DNA from: Caldifarciminota bacterium
Lineage (GTDB): Bacteria > Hydrothermota > Hydrothermia > B15-G9
DNA: 64,000 bases
Direction of reading: 5' to 3'
NCBI GenBank assembly: GCA_015489175.1
Contig: WGAI01000059.1
Location: 22,286 to 86,285, forward strand
Every line of letters starts with the position of its first letter. Position 1 is the stretch's first letter. The notes below the pieces were generated by a model, which was not told where the DNA came from, did no database searches, and was given only the letters and a program-made list of their open reading frames with translations. Positions 17,192 to 27,900 of the stretch are shown in pieces. Made by a program: the position numbers and the translations under genes.

Positions 17192-18369
17192 GGCTTCAAT
17201 TCCAGCAACGAATCCGAATGTGCTCGAACGCCGTCGAACCACTTCTGCGCATCAATATGGCCTATCGGAGGCATGACCAGCGGTTTTGGAGGTTCGCCGT
17301 CGTCAAGAACGCCGTAACTTTTGAGCTCATCCTTTATGCGCTTCCGTATGGTTTCATTGCTTATCGAGGAGTGGTAGATGGTGGACAGGGACATCAAAAT
17401 CATGTCTTTGATGTGTTCATCCCCTTTCTCCTCGTGGATGTGCGGGTTCAATGTCTCGATCTGGAACACCTCGATGCCGCTATCGTAAACATGTTGCAGC
17501 CCCTCAGGCACAGATTCGCCTCCGAATTTTTCAAGAAGATAGACAAGCTGATACGGCTCAATGGAATACCCTGTTGAGAATTCCATGATCTCGGCAAGGC
17601 CGATGCTCATTGCGTGCTCGCCTGCGTTGCCTGTAACCACGATATTGGTCTCAAATCCCGTCTTTGCGCCTATCAACATGTTCATAAACCTGTTTGTTAT
17701 CTCGCTGACACGGCCCCACTTCTTGAAATAAAGTCCCTGGCCGGTGACCTTTGGTTTGTGGCGCCAGCTCAAGCGCACCATGGAGTAATCGCTTTGTGAC
17801 ATCAGAAACCCTGCGGCGTAATCTTTGACATACTCGTTCACTGAACCCGGAATGTAGTTATCGGCATCGACAAAGCCGACGTATCTGGCCCCTATGGCCC
17901 TTGCTATCATTATGCCTATCAACATGCCCTCACCTTTACCGCGCTTCACAAGTCCATCTTCGTCGAGGATAGCCGTATACCCGGCGTTTGCGAACTCATC
18001 GGCTATGGCGGCATCGCGTTGATGCACCATAATGATGCGGGAGTGCGTGAACTGGTAAAAATGTTTGATGAGCTCAACTTCCAGCTTATATCTGTTGGGG
18101 CCTTCCTTTTTGCTTCCGGAAACTATGATGATCGGGCACTTATGTGGTATTGCCTTGAGCACACCATCGATGAGCTGGAGCTTCTCGTCCTTCATAGGCA
18201 CCACGATCGCCATCTGGCCGAGCGTGGCGTAAATCTGATCCCGATCGATGTTCTGAATAAGATGGCTCTTAACCAGCTCGGTCTCCGTGTCGAGTTTCAG
18301 GACCCTCTGCACCTCATGAAACATAACAGCCCCCAAAAGTTCCTTGTAAACTGCGGCTTCAAGCAGCAT
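17185..18369 (-). CDS. mpgS: Mannosyl-3-phosphoglycerate synthase (GT55)
   Basis: A 394-residue retaining glycosyltransferase that joins GDP-mannose to 3-phosphoglycerate. The start [20 protein letters not shown] matches the position of the RFGVVRLHEVQRI start in the Thermus enzyme; the GT-A core has [27 protein letters not shown] and the metal motif [20 protein letters not shown], then LVRLSWR-type and GNAGEHAMS segments. AAGGAGGCGAAAAT precedes the ATG. It heads a four-gene operon with mpgP, a hypothetical protein and an MBL hydrolase. Mannosylglycerate protects proteins against heat and salt, supporting a thermophilic host. Confidence 0.95.
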   Translation of the reverse strand: MLLEAAVYKELLGAVMFHEVQRVLKLDTETELVKSHLIQNIDRDQIYATLGQMAIVVPMKDEKLQLIDGVLKAIPHKCPIIIVSGSKKEGPNRYKLEVELIKHFYQFTHSRIIMVHQRDAAIADEFANAGYTAILDEDGLVKRGKGEGMLIGIMIARAIGARYVGFVDADNYIPGSVNEYVKDYAAGFLMSQSDYSMVRLSWRHKPKVTGQGLYFKKWGRVSEITNRFMNMLIGAKTGFETNIVVTGNAGEHAMSIGLAEIMEFSTGYSIEPYQLVYLLEKFGGESVPEGLQHVYDSGIEVFQIETLNPHIHEEKGDEHIKDMILMSLSTIYHSSISNETIRKRIKDELKSYGVLDDGEPPKPLVMPPIGHIDAQKWFDGVRAHSDSLLELKPW

Positions 18370-18450
18370 ATTTTCGCCTCCTTGTTGAAAAAGTTTCGCA
18401 ATTTCAGGCCAAATATAAGACGGAATTTATGATTGTGCAAGCAACTGGAG

Positions 18451-18580
18451 GTTATTTGTCGTTTTGTTTGTGTCCGAAATTCTTTCTAAAATTTAACCCC
18501 TGTTTTGGGGGTATTAGAATGTATCCAACCCAACAGGAGGTAAAAATGAACATAACAATATCTTTCAATGCCAAACTCAA
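18451..18580 (+). repeat. Diverged mobile-element 5' fragment, copy A1
   Basis: Resembles 51820-51960. Both share GTTTTGTTTGTG, a C-run/G-run hairpin (AACCCCTGTTTTGGGGG here), then an ATG preceded by a purine-rich site opening MNITIS. Here the frame closes after 16 codons. The family is not recognised. The following 180 bases to 18763 show no gene. Confidence 0.6.
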
Positions 18581-18763
18581 CTTTGACACGGGGTAATTAT
18601 ATTATTGCGCTACAATGTGTTAAATGAACCAACAATGGGCAGGTGTATTGCTATAAATTCATATTACATCTTGTGCCACAATAATTTAAATATTGGGTGA
18701 GTGCTACAAGGTGAACACCATGTGACCTTGTTATCTTTTGAGGTTTAACGGCTGTTGGTGAAA

Positions 18764-19441
18764 TCATTCGAGATCAAAGGACCAGTAGTATGCGATTCTG
18801 AGTTCCTCCAACTTGTCTTGCATCTCAGGAGTGAAATCGTGCGCTACAACCACCGGGAAAACCTTTATCCCTTCATGTCTCTCTATCTTCCTAATTCTCT
18901 TGAGGAATGTGTTCAACTCCCTGTTTGACATTCTAACCTTGCACTCACCTACGATCATCAGACGCTCATCGCCTCTGAGCCCATAGCCGAATATGTTGAC
19001 CTGCATCCTTTTGCCGCCAACATCCAGATACCGTCGCCTCAATCTGCCGTCCACCTCGATGTTGAAATCACGCTTCAAAATTGAAGACAGGTATTTGTAG
19101 ATCTGGTTTTCGAGGCCATATCCGACAGAGTTAGAGAGACCTTCGAGCCGTTCCTCTACAAAAGCCATCCTCTGGGCAAGTTTACGCAGCTCTTCTTCTG
19201 TCCTCTTCTGCGCCTCAGCAAGTTCATGTATGACAGCCCACACCCTGTTGAAGTTCTCATTGGTCTGCTCGACGAACCTCAAAAAATCCTCCCTTTTCAC
19301 GCTCTCGCCAGTGATGCGTTTAACCTCATCGATGAGATCGAGAAAGGCCTCTCTTATCTGAGGATCGAGATTTGATATCTTTCGTATGAAATCCGTGCTC
19401 ACCATCTCCATCACCTCATAGGCCATTAGGAATGATAACAA
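18764..19441 (-). CDS. DUF3782-like protein: coiled coil plus PD-(D/E)xK nuclease-like domain
   Basis: A 225-residue protein. Residues 10-110 are helical and charged, with a heptad-like coiled coil (RTEEELRKLAQRMAFVEERL). Residues 115-225 look like a restriction-endonuclease fold: VNIFGYGLRGDERLMIVGECKVR contains the acidic residue and the ECK triad typical of PD-(D/E)xK enzymes (written here in pieces: VNIFGYG, IVGECKVR). This architecture recurs in several copies in thermophilic bacteria and archaea; the role is unknown, possibly mobile or defence related. The start is uncertain among ATGs at 19441 and up to 36 bases inward. An IS-like fragment flanks it on the 3' side. Confidence 0.75.
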   Translation of the reverse strand: MLSFLMAYEVMEMVSTDFIRKISNLDPQIREAFLDLIDEVKRITGESVKREDFLRFVEQTNENFNRVWAVIHELAEAQKRTEEELRKLAQRMAFVEERLEGLSNSVGYGLENQIYKYLSSILKRDFNIEVDGRLRRRYLDVGGKRMQVNIFGYGLRGDERLMIVGECKVRMSNRELNTFLKRIRKIERHEGIKVFPVVVAHDFTPEMQDKLEELRIAYYWSFDLE

Positions 19442-19642
19442 AAACCAACTGATCGTTCAGGGACTTATTGATTCTTGTTTTAGAAGAAAACATGTCGGCT
19501 GTTCAGATTGCCTGGCTGCCTCCTTCTGTCCTTAGGCAATTTCATCAGCTTAAAGTGTTCGTTGAACTCTATGCCCTTGTGGGTTCAGGCAAGACAGGAA
19601 GCGCCTTAACTCGTGGCTTTGAGTATAGTTGAAAGCTACAAC

Positions 19643-20929
19643 TTACTTCATTCTTGGCTTCATTTCTCGATGTGTTACCATCTCATAGATCCATTCGAGC
19701 ACAAAACTGATTGTTGTAAGGATAACCAGAACGACAAGTGTGGCAACAGAGTGAAGATAGAGGTAATAGACCAGCACGGAAAACGAGACGATGTTCCCAA
19801 GTATTGAAATAATTATCAACAGAGGGTTACCCTTTGTCTCCTTGATCAGTTTGAGATGCCCTATGTTTACCCCTGTGTAGATTATCAGGAAAGCAGCGCT
19901 TCCCAGCATAGCTATTTTACTCAGATCTAACAGATTTGCGAAAATTATCACGAGTGTCGCTGTTATGATTAATCCTTCCGTGCCTCTCCCCCATATTTTT
20001 CTATCAAAGTCTTCGGGCAGTTCTCCATCTCTTGCCATCATGTAGCTTACATTTGCACCGCCATATAGGGTGGCGTTTATGGCAGATGCTGTCGAGAACA
20101 GGGCCGCAATTGCTATCACCTTGAACCCAGCAATCCCAAGGAACGGTTTGGCAGCTTCAGCAAGTGCATAATCTTTAGCTTTCACTATCTGTGGCAGAGG
20201 TAGGTTCCCTACAACCGCGAGGGAAACAGTTACATAGATTAAAATCACGATGAGCACGCTCAGATAAAGGGCGCGAGGCAGTAATTTTGGGGGGTTGTTC
20301 ATGTCCTCGGCGGCGTTGGTGATGAGTCCGAAACCTTCATAAGCAAGAAAAACTATCGCGGAGGCGAAAAAGATGTTTTTAGGTGCTGGAAATCTGGAAG
20401 GGCTTAATAGCTCAGGTTTTATGAAAAACAATCCTATGAGCGCGAACAATATCAAAATTCCCACTTTTATTGAAACTATAAACAACTCTGATTCACCGAC
20501 AGCTTTTGCACCAATAAAATTGATAGCGGCAAATACAACGATTATCAAAGTTGCAACGATATTGGTCCAAAAAGCGGGGAAGTTTGGGAAGAAGGTCATG
20601 GCGTAGGCTGCAAATGCCCTGGCATAAAGGGATAAAGCTATTATGTAACCGAGCCAGAGCATTAAGTTAAATCCTCCACTAATTACCCCACTTCCAAAGC
20701 TCTGAACGAGAAATTCAACAGGCCCTCCAGCAGAAGGATATCTCACTCCCAATTTAGCGTAAGAGTATGTGTTGAAAAGAGCGACTATGCCGGCAATCAC
20801 GAACGAGATATAGACAGCGTTACCGCCTATCTGGCAGGCAGTTCCGAGTATTGAAAATATGCCTGCTCCAACCATACCGCCTATTCCTATTGAGATAGCG
20901 CTCCATAACCCGATACTTTTCCTTGACAT
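19643..20929 (-). CDS. APC-superfamily amino acid permease
   Basis: A 428-residue transporter with about twelve hydrophobic helices. The first helix holds the APC signature IGIGGMVGAGIFSILG, whose unwound glycine stretch binds substrate, and helix 6 has ASAIVFLAYEGFGLITNAAED. It imports amino acids or amines by proton or sodium coupling, or exchanges them. The gene stands alone between a gap and the V-ATPase terminator. Substrate is unknown. Confidence 0.9.
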   Translation of the reverse strand: MSRKSIGLWSAISIGIGGMVGAGIFSILGTACQIGGNAVYISFVIAGIVALFNTYSYAKLGVRYPSAGGPVEFLVQSFGSGVISGGFNLMLWLGYIIALSLYARAFAAYAMTFFPNFPAFWTNIVATLIIVVFAAINFIGAKAVGESELFIVSIKVGILILFALIGLFFIKPELLSPSRFPAPKNIFFASAIVFLAYEGFGLITNAAEDMNNPPKLLPRALYLSVLIVILIYVTVSLAVVGNLPLPQIVKAKDYALAEAAKPFLGIAGFKVIAIAALFSTASAINATLYGGANVSYMMARDGELPEDFDRKIWGRGTEGLIITATLVIIFANLLDLSKIAMLGSAAFLIIYTGVNIGHLKLIKETKGNPLLIIISILGNIVSFSVLVYYLYLHSVATLVVLVILTTISFVLEWIYEMVTHREMKPRMK

Positions 20930-20996
20930 CTGCTCTCTCCTTTGACGGTTATTTTGTTGTATTATGCGGTGGATTTCAAAAGGCGGTCATAACGAA

Positions 20997-21023
20997 GGGC
21001 GGGGCGGCGAAGCCGCCCCGCCC
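20997..21023. terminator. 12-bp GAA-triloop hairpin after the V-ATPase genes
   Basis: GGGCGGGGCGGC, GAA, GCCGCCCCGCCC: a perfect stem 22 bases after the atpB-type stop (minus strand). No strong U-tract is visible. Confidence 0.75.
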
Positions 21024-21045
21024 GATTTTGTCTCTCCAGTTCGAC

Positions 21046-22491
21046 CTACTGCTTGCTTTCAGGATGTTCCTTAAGCCACCTCTCGCGGAACTTGTTGTAG
21101 TATTTGTCGATATACTCATCGCGGATACGCTTCAGTTCGGCGCGTGGGAACATCGCCAAAAGCTCCCATCCGAGATCGAGCGTCTTTTCTATCGGCCTGT
21201 CCTCGTATTCGCCCTGCCCGATATACCTCTCCTCGAATAGCTCAGCGAACTTGAAATAGAGTTTGTCTATATCCGAAAGTGCGGCCTCACCAAGGATCAC
21301 GGCAAGCTCCTGCACCTCTTTACCACGCGCATAAGCTGCAAAGAGCTGATTGAACAGGTTGGCGTGATCTTCACGCGTTTTCCCTTTCCCAATTCCTTTG
21401 TCCTTCAAACGCGAAAGGGATGCCATGACATCGACCGGCGGATAGATCTTCTTGCGGTGTAGAGACCTCGAAAGGATTATCTGCCCCTCTGTGATGTAAC
21501 CTGTGAGGTCAGGGATTGGATGTGTTTTGTCATCCTCGGGCATAGTGAGGATCGGAATCATGGTAATGGATCCCTTCTTACCCTTTATTCGTCCTGCCCT
21601 TTCGTAGATCGTGGACAGGTCGGTGTAAAGGTAGCCCGGATAGCCGCGGCGACCTGGCACCTCTTTACGGGCAGCGGAAACCTCACGCAGAGCTTCGCAG
21701 TAGTTGGTCATGTCCGTCAAAATCACAAGCACATGGTAATCCTTATCGAAAGCGAGGAATTCGGCTGTTGTGAGTGCTACACGCGGCGTGGCGAGACGCT
21801 CGATTGCAGGGTCATCTGCAAGATTGAGGAACAGAACAGCGCGCTCAATGGCTCCCGTCTCTTTGAAATCGTTGATGAAGAACTGTGCTTCCTCGAAAGT
21901 GATGCCCATGGCCGCGAACACCACGGCGAACTCTTCCGCTTTACCGAGCACTTTTGCCTGACGGGCGATCTGTGCGGCCATCCTGTTGTGCGGCAAGCCT
22001 GATCCTGAAAAGATCGGCAGTTTCTGGCCGCGAACGAGCGTGTTAAGCCCGTCTATCGCTGAAATCCCAGTCTGGATGAACTCGTTGGGGTAGTCCCTTG
22101 CATAAGGGTTTATCGGTGCACCGTTGATGTCACGCCTCTCCTCCGGGATTATGTCAGGGCCGTTGTCGATAGGGCGGCCAAGTCCATCGAAAACGCGCCC
22201 CAACATGTCGGCTGAAAGCGGCATTTCAATTCCGCGAGCGAGAAACCTGACCTTCGTCTTATCGATGTCAATTCCCTGTGTGCCTTCAAAGACCTGAATG
22301 AGTGCCTTGTCGCCTTCCACCATCAGCACCTGACCCGTGCGTTTGGTGCCGTCCGGGAGTGAAATCTCAACGAGCTCAGCGTATTTCGCCCCATCGACGC
22401 CCTCTACAAAGAGCAACGGACCGGATATGTCCGTCACAGTGTTGTATTCGGTAAACCTCTTAGGATCAAGCTGTAAGCTTTTTGAACTCAT
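21046..22491 (-). CDS. ntpB: V/A-type ATPase subunit B
   Basis: The non-catalytic subunit of the V1/A1 head. The 481 residues begin near [20 protein letters not shown], include the degenerate nucleotide loop [18 protein letters not shown] in place of a P-loop, and the [12 protein letters not shown]-like segment (here [19 protein letters not shown]), all diagnostic of subunit B. A GGAG site 7 bases before ATG 22491 decides among three adjacent start codons. It overlaps the end of subunit A. Unlike most such operons, subunit D does not follow: a terminator does. Confidence 0.95.
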   Translation of the reverse strand: MSSKSLQLDPKRFTEYNTVTDISGPLLFVEGVDGAKYAELVEISLPDGTKRTGQVLMVEGDKALIQVFEGTQGIDIDKTKVRFLARGIEMPLSADMLGRVFDGLGRPIDNGPDIIPEERRDINGAPINPYARDYPNEFIQTGISAIDGLNTLVRGQKLPIFSGSGLPHNRMAAQIARQAKVLGKAEEFAVVFAAMGITFEEAQFFINDFKETGAIERAVLFLNLADDPAIERLATPRVALTTAEFLAFDKDYHVLVILTDMTNYCEALREVSAARKEVPGRRGYPGYLYTDLSTIYERAGRIKGKKGSITMIPILTMPEDDKTHPIPDLTGYITEGQIILSRSLHRKKIYPPVDVMASLSRLKDKGIGKGKTREDHANLFNQLFAAYARGKEVQELAVILGEAALSDIDKLYFKFAELFEERYIGQGEYEDRPIEKTLDLGWELLAMFPRAELKRIRDEYIDKYYNKFRERWLKEHPESKQ

Positions 22492-24247
22492 CATCAATCT
22501 CCTTCCTCAATGCCTCAAATTTTTCGACGAATTTGCCTTCACGGTCTTCTTCGATGAATTTCATTCTGGCCACTTTCTCCCATGAACCGAGTTTCCGCAT
22601 CTCCTGTACAGAAACCCCTTTGTTTAGCGCCTGCTTTGCATTGTCGTAGAGATGGAATATAGTCTTCAACATCTGATGCTGTTTTATCAGTGAGCTGTAA
22701 GTATCGATCGGATCAAATGCGTTCTGGTGGAGGTAATCCTCACGGATTGACCTTGCTATCTCCATGAGCAGCTGGTCGGATTGTGAAAGGTAATCGAGAC
22801 CGACGAGCCTCACGATCTCCTGAAGCTCAGCCTCCTTTTCGAGGATTGTCATTGCCTCTTTTGACATGGTGTAGAAATCTTCACCGATCTCTTTGTCCAG
22901 ATATGGTTTCACACCTTCAAGGTAAAGGGAATAGCTGCGAAGCCAGTGGATGGCAGGGAAATGTCTCTGATAGGCCAGCTGTGCGTCGAGGCTCCAGAAC
23001 ACCTTTACAACCCTGAGTGTGGCCTGAACAACCGGGTCTGCGAGGTCACCGCCGGGCGGCGAGACAGCGCCTATTGCCGTGAGTGCACCCTCCCGTTCCT
23101 CCTGACCGAGTGTCTTGACGCGTCCAGCACGCTCGTAGAAGGACGCGACGCGGGTTGCCAGATATGCGGGATACCCCTCTTCGCCGGGCATCTCTTCAAG
23201 TCGGCCGGATATCTCGCGCATCGCCTCAGCCCATCTCGATGTTGAGTCGGCCATGAGCGCCACCGTGTAGCCCATGTCGCGGAAATATTCAGCTATCGTT
23301 ATACCCGTATAGACCGACGCCTCACGCGCCGCGACAGGCATGTTGGATGTGTTTGCTATCAGGATGGTTCTCTGCATCAAAGGGAGGCCTGAACGGGGGT
23401 CTTCGAGCTCAGGGAACTCTATCAACACATCTGTCATCTCGTTTCCACGCTCACCGCAACCGATATACACAACTATGTCAGCATCAGACCATTTTGCGAG
23501 CTGGTGCTGGATGACTGTTTTGCCTGAACCGAACGGCCCCGGCACGCAAGCTGTGCCACCCTTCGCAACCGGAAAGAAGGTATCGATTATGCGCTGTCCC
23601 GTAACCATCGGGATGTCAGGAAATAGCCTCTCTTTTACCGGTCTTGGCACACGCACAGGCCATTTGTGATAAAGCTTAACTTCGTAACTATCACCGTCTT
23701 CAGTTTTGACGACTGCAACGACATCTTCAACTGTGAATTCTCCTTCTTCGATTTTCTCTATTTTGCCAGGTTTTGCGTTTGGTGGAATCAAAATCTTGTG
23801 GTTTACAAGCTCGGTTTCCTTGACTTCTCCAATGACATCACCGGGTTCAACATGATCCCCTGCTTTTTTGACCGGTTTGAAATGCCACTTTTTATCTCTT
23901 GGCAGCGCAGGGACATGAATGCCACGAGTAATGAAATGGCCGGCCTTTTCGGATATGACATCGAGAGGTCTCTGGATTCCGTCGAAGATGGATGATATGA
24001 GTCCGGGGCCAAGCTCTACCGAAAGGGGTTCGCCTGTTGGATAAACCGGCTCTCCCGGGCCAATTCCTGTGGTATCTTCATATACCTGTATGGAGGCTCT
24101 GTCACCTTTTAACTCAATTATTTCGCCTATCAGCCTGTGGTCGCTGACATACACGACATCATACATCTTTGAACCAAGCATATTTTTGGCGACCACCAAT
24201 GGCCCGGCGACCTTAACTATCTCGCCTACCTGTTTTGTTTCAGCCAT
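22466..24247 (-). CDS. ntpA: V/A-type ATPase catalytic subunit A
   Basis: The catalytic subunit of the V1/A1 head; 593 residues from [17 protein letters not shown]. The P-loop is [13 protein letters not shown] near residue 235, the family-specific non-homologous insert lies at about 110-190, and the [22 protein letters not shown] catalytic segment is intact (pieces [19 protein letters not shown]). It couples ion flux to ATP synthesis or hydrolysis. A GGAGAT site precedes ATG 24247; a longer frame to 24334 runs into the promoter and is rejected. A, then B, form the whole local operon; the other subunits must be elsewhere. Confidence 0.96.
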   Translation of the reverse strand: MAETKQVGEIVKVAGPLVVAKNMLGSKMYDVVYVSDHRLIGEIIELKGDRASIQVYEDTTGIGPGEPVYPTGEPLSVELGPGLISSIFDGIQRPLDVISEKAGHFITRGIHVPALPRDKKWHFKPVKKAGDHVEPGDVIGEVKETELVNHKILIPPNAKPGKIEKIEEGEFTVEDVVAVVKTEDGDSYEVKLYHKWPVRVPRPVKERLFPDIPMVTGQRIIDTFFPVAKGGTACVPGPFGSGKTVIQHQLAKWSDADIVVYIGCGERGNEMTDVLIEFPELEDPRSGLPLMQRTILIANTSNMPVAAREASVYTGITIAEYFRDMGYTVALMADSTSRWAEAMREISGRLEEMPGEEGYPAYLATRVASFYERAGRVKTLGQEEREGALTAIGAVSPPGGDLADPVVQATLRVVKVFWSLDAQLAYQRHFPAIHWLRSYSLYLEGVKPYLDKEIGEDFYTMSKEAMTILEKEAELQEIVRLVGLDYLSQSDQLLMEIARSIREDYLHQNAFDPIDTYSSLIKQHQMLKTIFHLYDNAKQALNKGVSVQEMRKLGSWEKVARMKFIEEDREGKFVEKFEALRKEIDDEFKKLTA

Positions 24248-24290
24248 CCACAAATCTCCTTTTTCGCAAATGATTTTGAAGAGGTTGATA

Positions 24291-24320
24291 ATTCTAAACT
24301 TTTCTGCCCCTTGATGTCCA
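24291..24320 (-). promoter_or_regulatory. Putative promoter of the V-ATPase A-B operon
   Basis: Minus strand TGGACA (24315-24320), 18-base spacer, TAGAAT (24291-24296), about 45 bases before the ATG. The -35 is 7 bases from the IS-terminal repeat, exactly as at speD and rpsF. Confidence 0.6.
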
Positions 24321-24327
24321 GAATGCG

Positions 24328-24352
24328 TTATCACTCATTTAAAATGTTACCG
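24328..24352 (-). repeat. 25-base IS-terminal repeat, copy 2
   Basis: Minus strand CGGTAACATTTTAAATGAGT plus GATAA; identical to the copy at 52430-52454. No recognisable transposase of the same element follows here, so only the end is left. Confidence 0.85.
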
Positions 24353-24988
24353 AGGAGATGTTAGTCCACATTTGATTTTGTTACTACACCTCACCGAAAA
24401 GAGAGTAATTCTCCCGTTATATAATCGATGTAGTGAGAGTGAGTTACGGCTTCAACAGGTGGGGAAGTTACAAAGTTGGGGTATATTTGCGGTTAGATGC
24501 GGAGCCACGGATAAGATGGCGTGGATTGCTGATGTGATGGCGACGGGGCGGGATGAGTTATGCTCAGTTATGCAAAGAGATTAAGGAACATCTTTCTAAC
24601 AATGCTTCGGTTATATACAGCACAACAAAGTAAACGGCATATAGCCGCGCTGGAAAGGGTTCTGGTCGTTATTTAAGGGCAGGCAATTTGCACCTAAACC
24701 ATTGCATCATAACAGGGGCTCTGACACAAAATAGCGTCACAACCTGACCGCAGTTTCACTTCACAACATTGTCCTTTGACTGACTTTATACCCAACACAT
24801 TTTGGGCATTTAAAATCGCCTCACGCCGTAATGGGAAGTAACATAGTGATTTCTAAAAGGTTATTTTTTATTCGCGGCGGAACTTTGAAAGCAGATGTAA
24901 GGTTATGGCCTTATAATTTTGCAACCACAAGTTTAGCGAGTATTGAACTCCTGATTTTGCCATCAAAAATCCATTCAAGGAGGTTTTT
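24353..24988. other. Gene-free, probably decayed mobile DNA
   Basis: About 640 bases with only short frames. A stretch at 24450-24590 encodes WGIFAVRCGATDKMAWIADV-like sequence followed by stops, reminiscent of a broken transposase, but I cannot name a family. The last 30 bases hold the AAGGAGG site of the S8 protease. No RNA gene was recognised. Confidence 0.45.
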
Positions 24989-27900
24989 ATGCACAAATGG
25001 ATTATCCCCATGCTGCTGGTGGTCTCTATCTCAGCCTCTCAAGCCGGAACGATAAGCAAGAAGCTGCAGGAAAGGTTGAGTAAGGCCACCCCAGATGACC
25101 ACATAAAGGTATTGGTCTGGATGTCAGAGCAGGCTGATATGAGCACCCTGAAAGGTGCGGACTACGCCACGAAGGCGGAGTATCTGAGGGATCTCGCGGA
25201 GAGAACCCAGAGGCCGATCCTCACAACGCTGGCCTCAAAAGGCAGAGAAGTGCTTGATGTGAGAAGTTTCTGGCTTGTAAACATGATTTACATGGAAGCC
25301 ACGCCTGAGGTTATACGGGAAGTTGCACAACGGAACGATGTTGCGTTTGTTGACATCTCAAGGGTCAGACACATCATAGAGCCGCATCCGAGCACGAAGC
25401 CTGTCCCACATACCAAAACCGTCGAGTGGAACATAGACAAGATCAAAGCGGACTCCGTGTGGGCCGAATACGGGCTTTCAGGCGACGGCGTCATAGTTGG
25501 CACAATGGACACAGGTATCGATCCGTCACATCCAGCGTTGCAGGGCAACTTTTCCGGCCATTTCTTCGATGCAGTAAACGGTCAGAGCGCGCCTTATGAC
25601 GATCACGGCCACGGCACGCATGTCGCCGGAACGATCGCAGGTGGCGACGGACCGGGCCCGTTCGACCACGATATAGGAATCGCTTACAACGCACAGATCG
25701 TGTCCGCCAAAGCCTTCAACGCAGGCGGCAGCGGCAGCGATCCCGACATCATCGCATGCTTCCAGTATTTCGTCACGCTGAAGGCCGATTCTGGAGTTGA
25801 CATCAAAGTCGTGTCGAACTCCTGGGGCAGCACCGATAACACGGATACCACATTCCTGCCGTATGTGCGTGCATGGCATGAGTTTGACATCATACCTGTG
25901 TTCGCCAGTGGAAACTCAGGCCCATCTTCGGGAAGTGCGGGAACACCCGGCAACTTCCCCAATGTCATCGGGGTGGGAGCGACGACATCTTCTGACAACA
26001 TCGCATCATTCAGCTCGCGTGGCCCTGCACCAAACCAGTATCCGTGGAACGACACCACCCTGTGGTCCCGTCCGGACTGGAACTTCATAAAGCCTGACAT
26101 CTCGGCACCGGGTCAAGGCGTGACATCGAGCGTGCCGGGCGGCGGATACGCCACATGGGACGGGACTTCGATGGCCACACCGCATATCACCGGTGTGATA
26201 GCACTCATGTTCGAGAAAAATCCGGGCCTCGATTACAGCCTCGTTTACGACATATTGACCAACTACGCAGTTGACCACCCGTCGCAGGGCGCACCCTATC
26301 CAAACAATGACTATGGATGGGGCCGTGTGAACGCTCTGCTCGCAGTGGAAAACACCCCATCCCTCGATTCGCCGTATCTCAGAGTTCTCTCACCGCTCGT
26401 TGACGACGCTTCCGGTAACAACAACGGTATTCCTGATCCCGGAGAGACAGTCACGATGTATGTTCCACTCAGGAACATCGGTCTTAATGTGTTCAATGTG
26501 ACTGCTACCCTTACGAGCGACGACCCTGACATCACGATATCGGATAACACGGCGAACTACGGCGATGTTTACTCCGATAGCACTGCTCAGGGAGATGGCT
26601 TTGAGTTCACATCAAACCCTGAGCGCAGGCCTGGCCTTCCGACAACATTTGTGATATCTATCTCAGGAACCGACTCCGCAGGCGCACCTTACACCAAAGT
26701 CGATACATTCAACCTTCAAATAGGCGTGCCCGAATACTATCCATGGTTCGCAGACGATTTTGAGAGCGGTCTCGGCCAGTGGATAACCGGTGGCACAAGC
26801 GATTGGGGGATTACAGAGGAGTCAAGTCACAGTGCGTCCCATAGCGCCACAGACTCTCCGAACGCCCAATATGGCAACAACGAGCACAAATACCTCATGA
26901 TAGCAGAACCTATCGACCTGTCAGACGCCTACTTCGCAAGGATTCACCTGTGGCAGAAGTATTCTCTCGAGAACGGATTTGACTACGGATACATTCAGGT
27001 CTCCACGGACTCTTCCGATGCAGGCGAGTGGACGAATGTCGCGACCGTGAACGGTGATCAGGACGACTGGCAGGAGAGTTATTACGACATATCCGGCTTT
27101 GCCGGTCAGCAGGTTTACATAAGGTTCTTGTTGGAAACCGACGGCTCCGTGACGCGCGACGGATGGTATATCGATGATGTTTCAGTCGAATTAGATATTC
27201 CTTTAGAGGGTGTCATCATCTCACTTCGCGGCGTGGATGTGCTCGACGATGGTGGAAACGGCATCATCGACCCTGGCGAGTCGGGTTATCTGTTCGTGCA
27301 CATCTTCAACATGGGCAGCGATACAGGCATAAATGTCAGCGCTTTGCTTAGCAGCGCAGACGATTACATCACGATAAACGACTCCACAGCAAGTAATGCG
27401 TTAATACTGCCCGGACAGGAACTTATCGATACATTCCAGATAACGGCTGCTGAAAACGCGCCAAGGGAACATGTTGCAGTGTTTGCTCTCCACATTTCTG
27501 GTGATAATTTCACATCCGATAAGGAATTCGCACTTATTATCGGCCAGAAGACAGTCGCTGACCCGTCCGGCCCTGACAGTTATGGCTATTATGCCTTTGA
27601 GGACACGGATACCTCTTACAACGATCACCCAACATTCGAATGGGTTGAAATAGCGCCGTCGGCAGGTGGTCCCGGTACCCATCTGAACCTCGGCGATGAT
27701 GACAACCATGTCCTGACAATTCCGTTCACATTCAACTACTATGGGACCACATACAGCAACCTGACGATATGTTCAAACGGGTGGATCGCAATGGGTTCGG
27801 TTTCGGAAACCGATTTCAGCAACTCTGAAATTCCTAACAGCGATGGGCCACCGGCAATGATAGCCCCGATGTGGGATGACCTCAATCCAAATGAGGGCGG

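Noticed and set aside
24372-24584. A 70-codon frame in the gap before the S8 protease
   Set aside because: It may be a broken transposase piece, but no family motif is certain, and it is followed by stops in all frames; reported only as decayed DNA.
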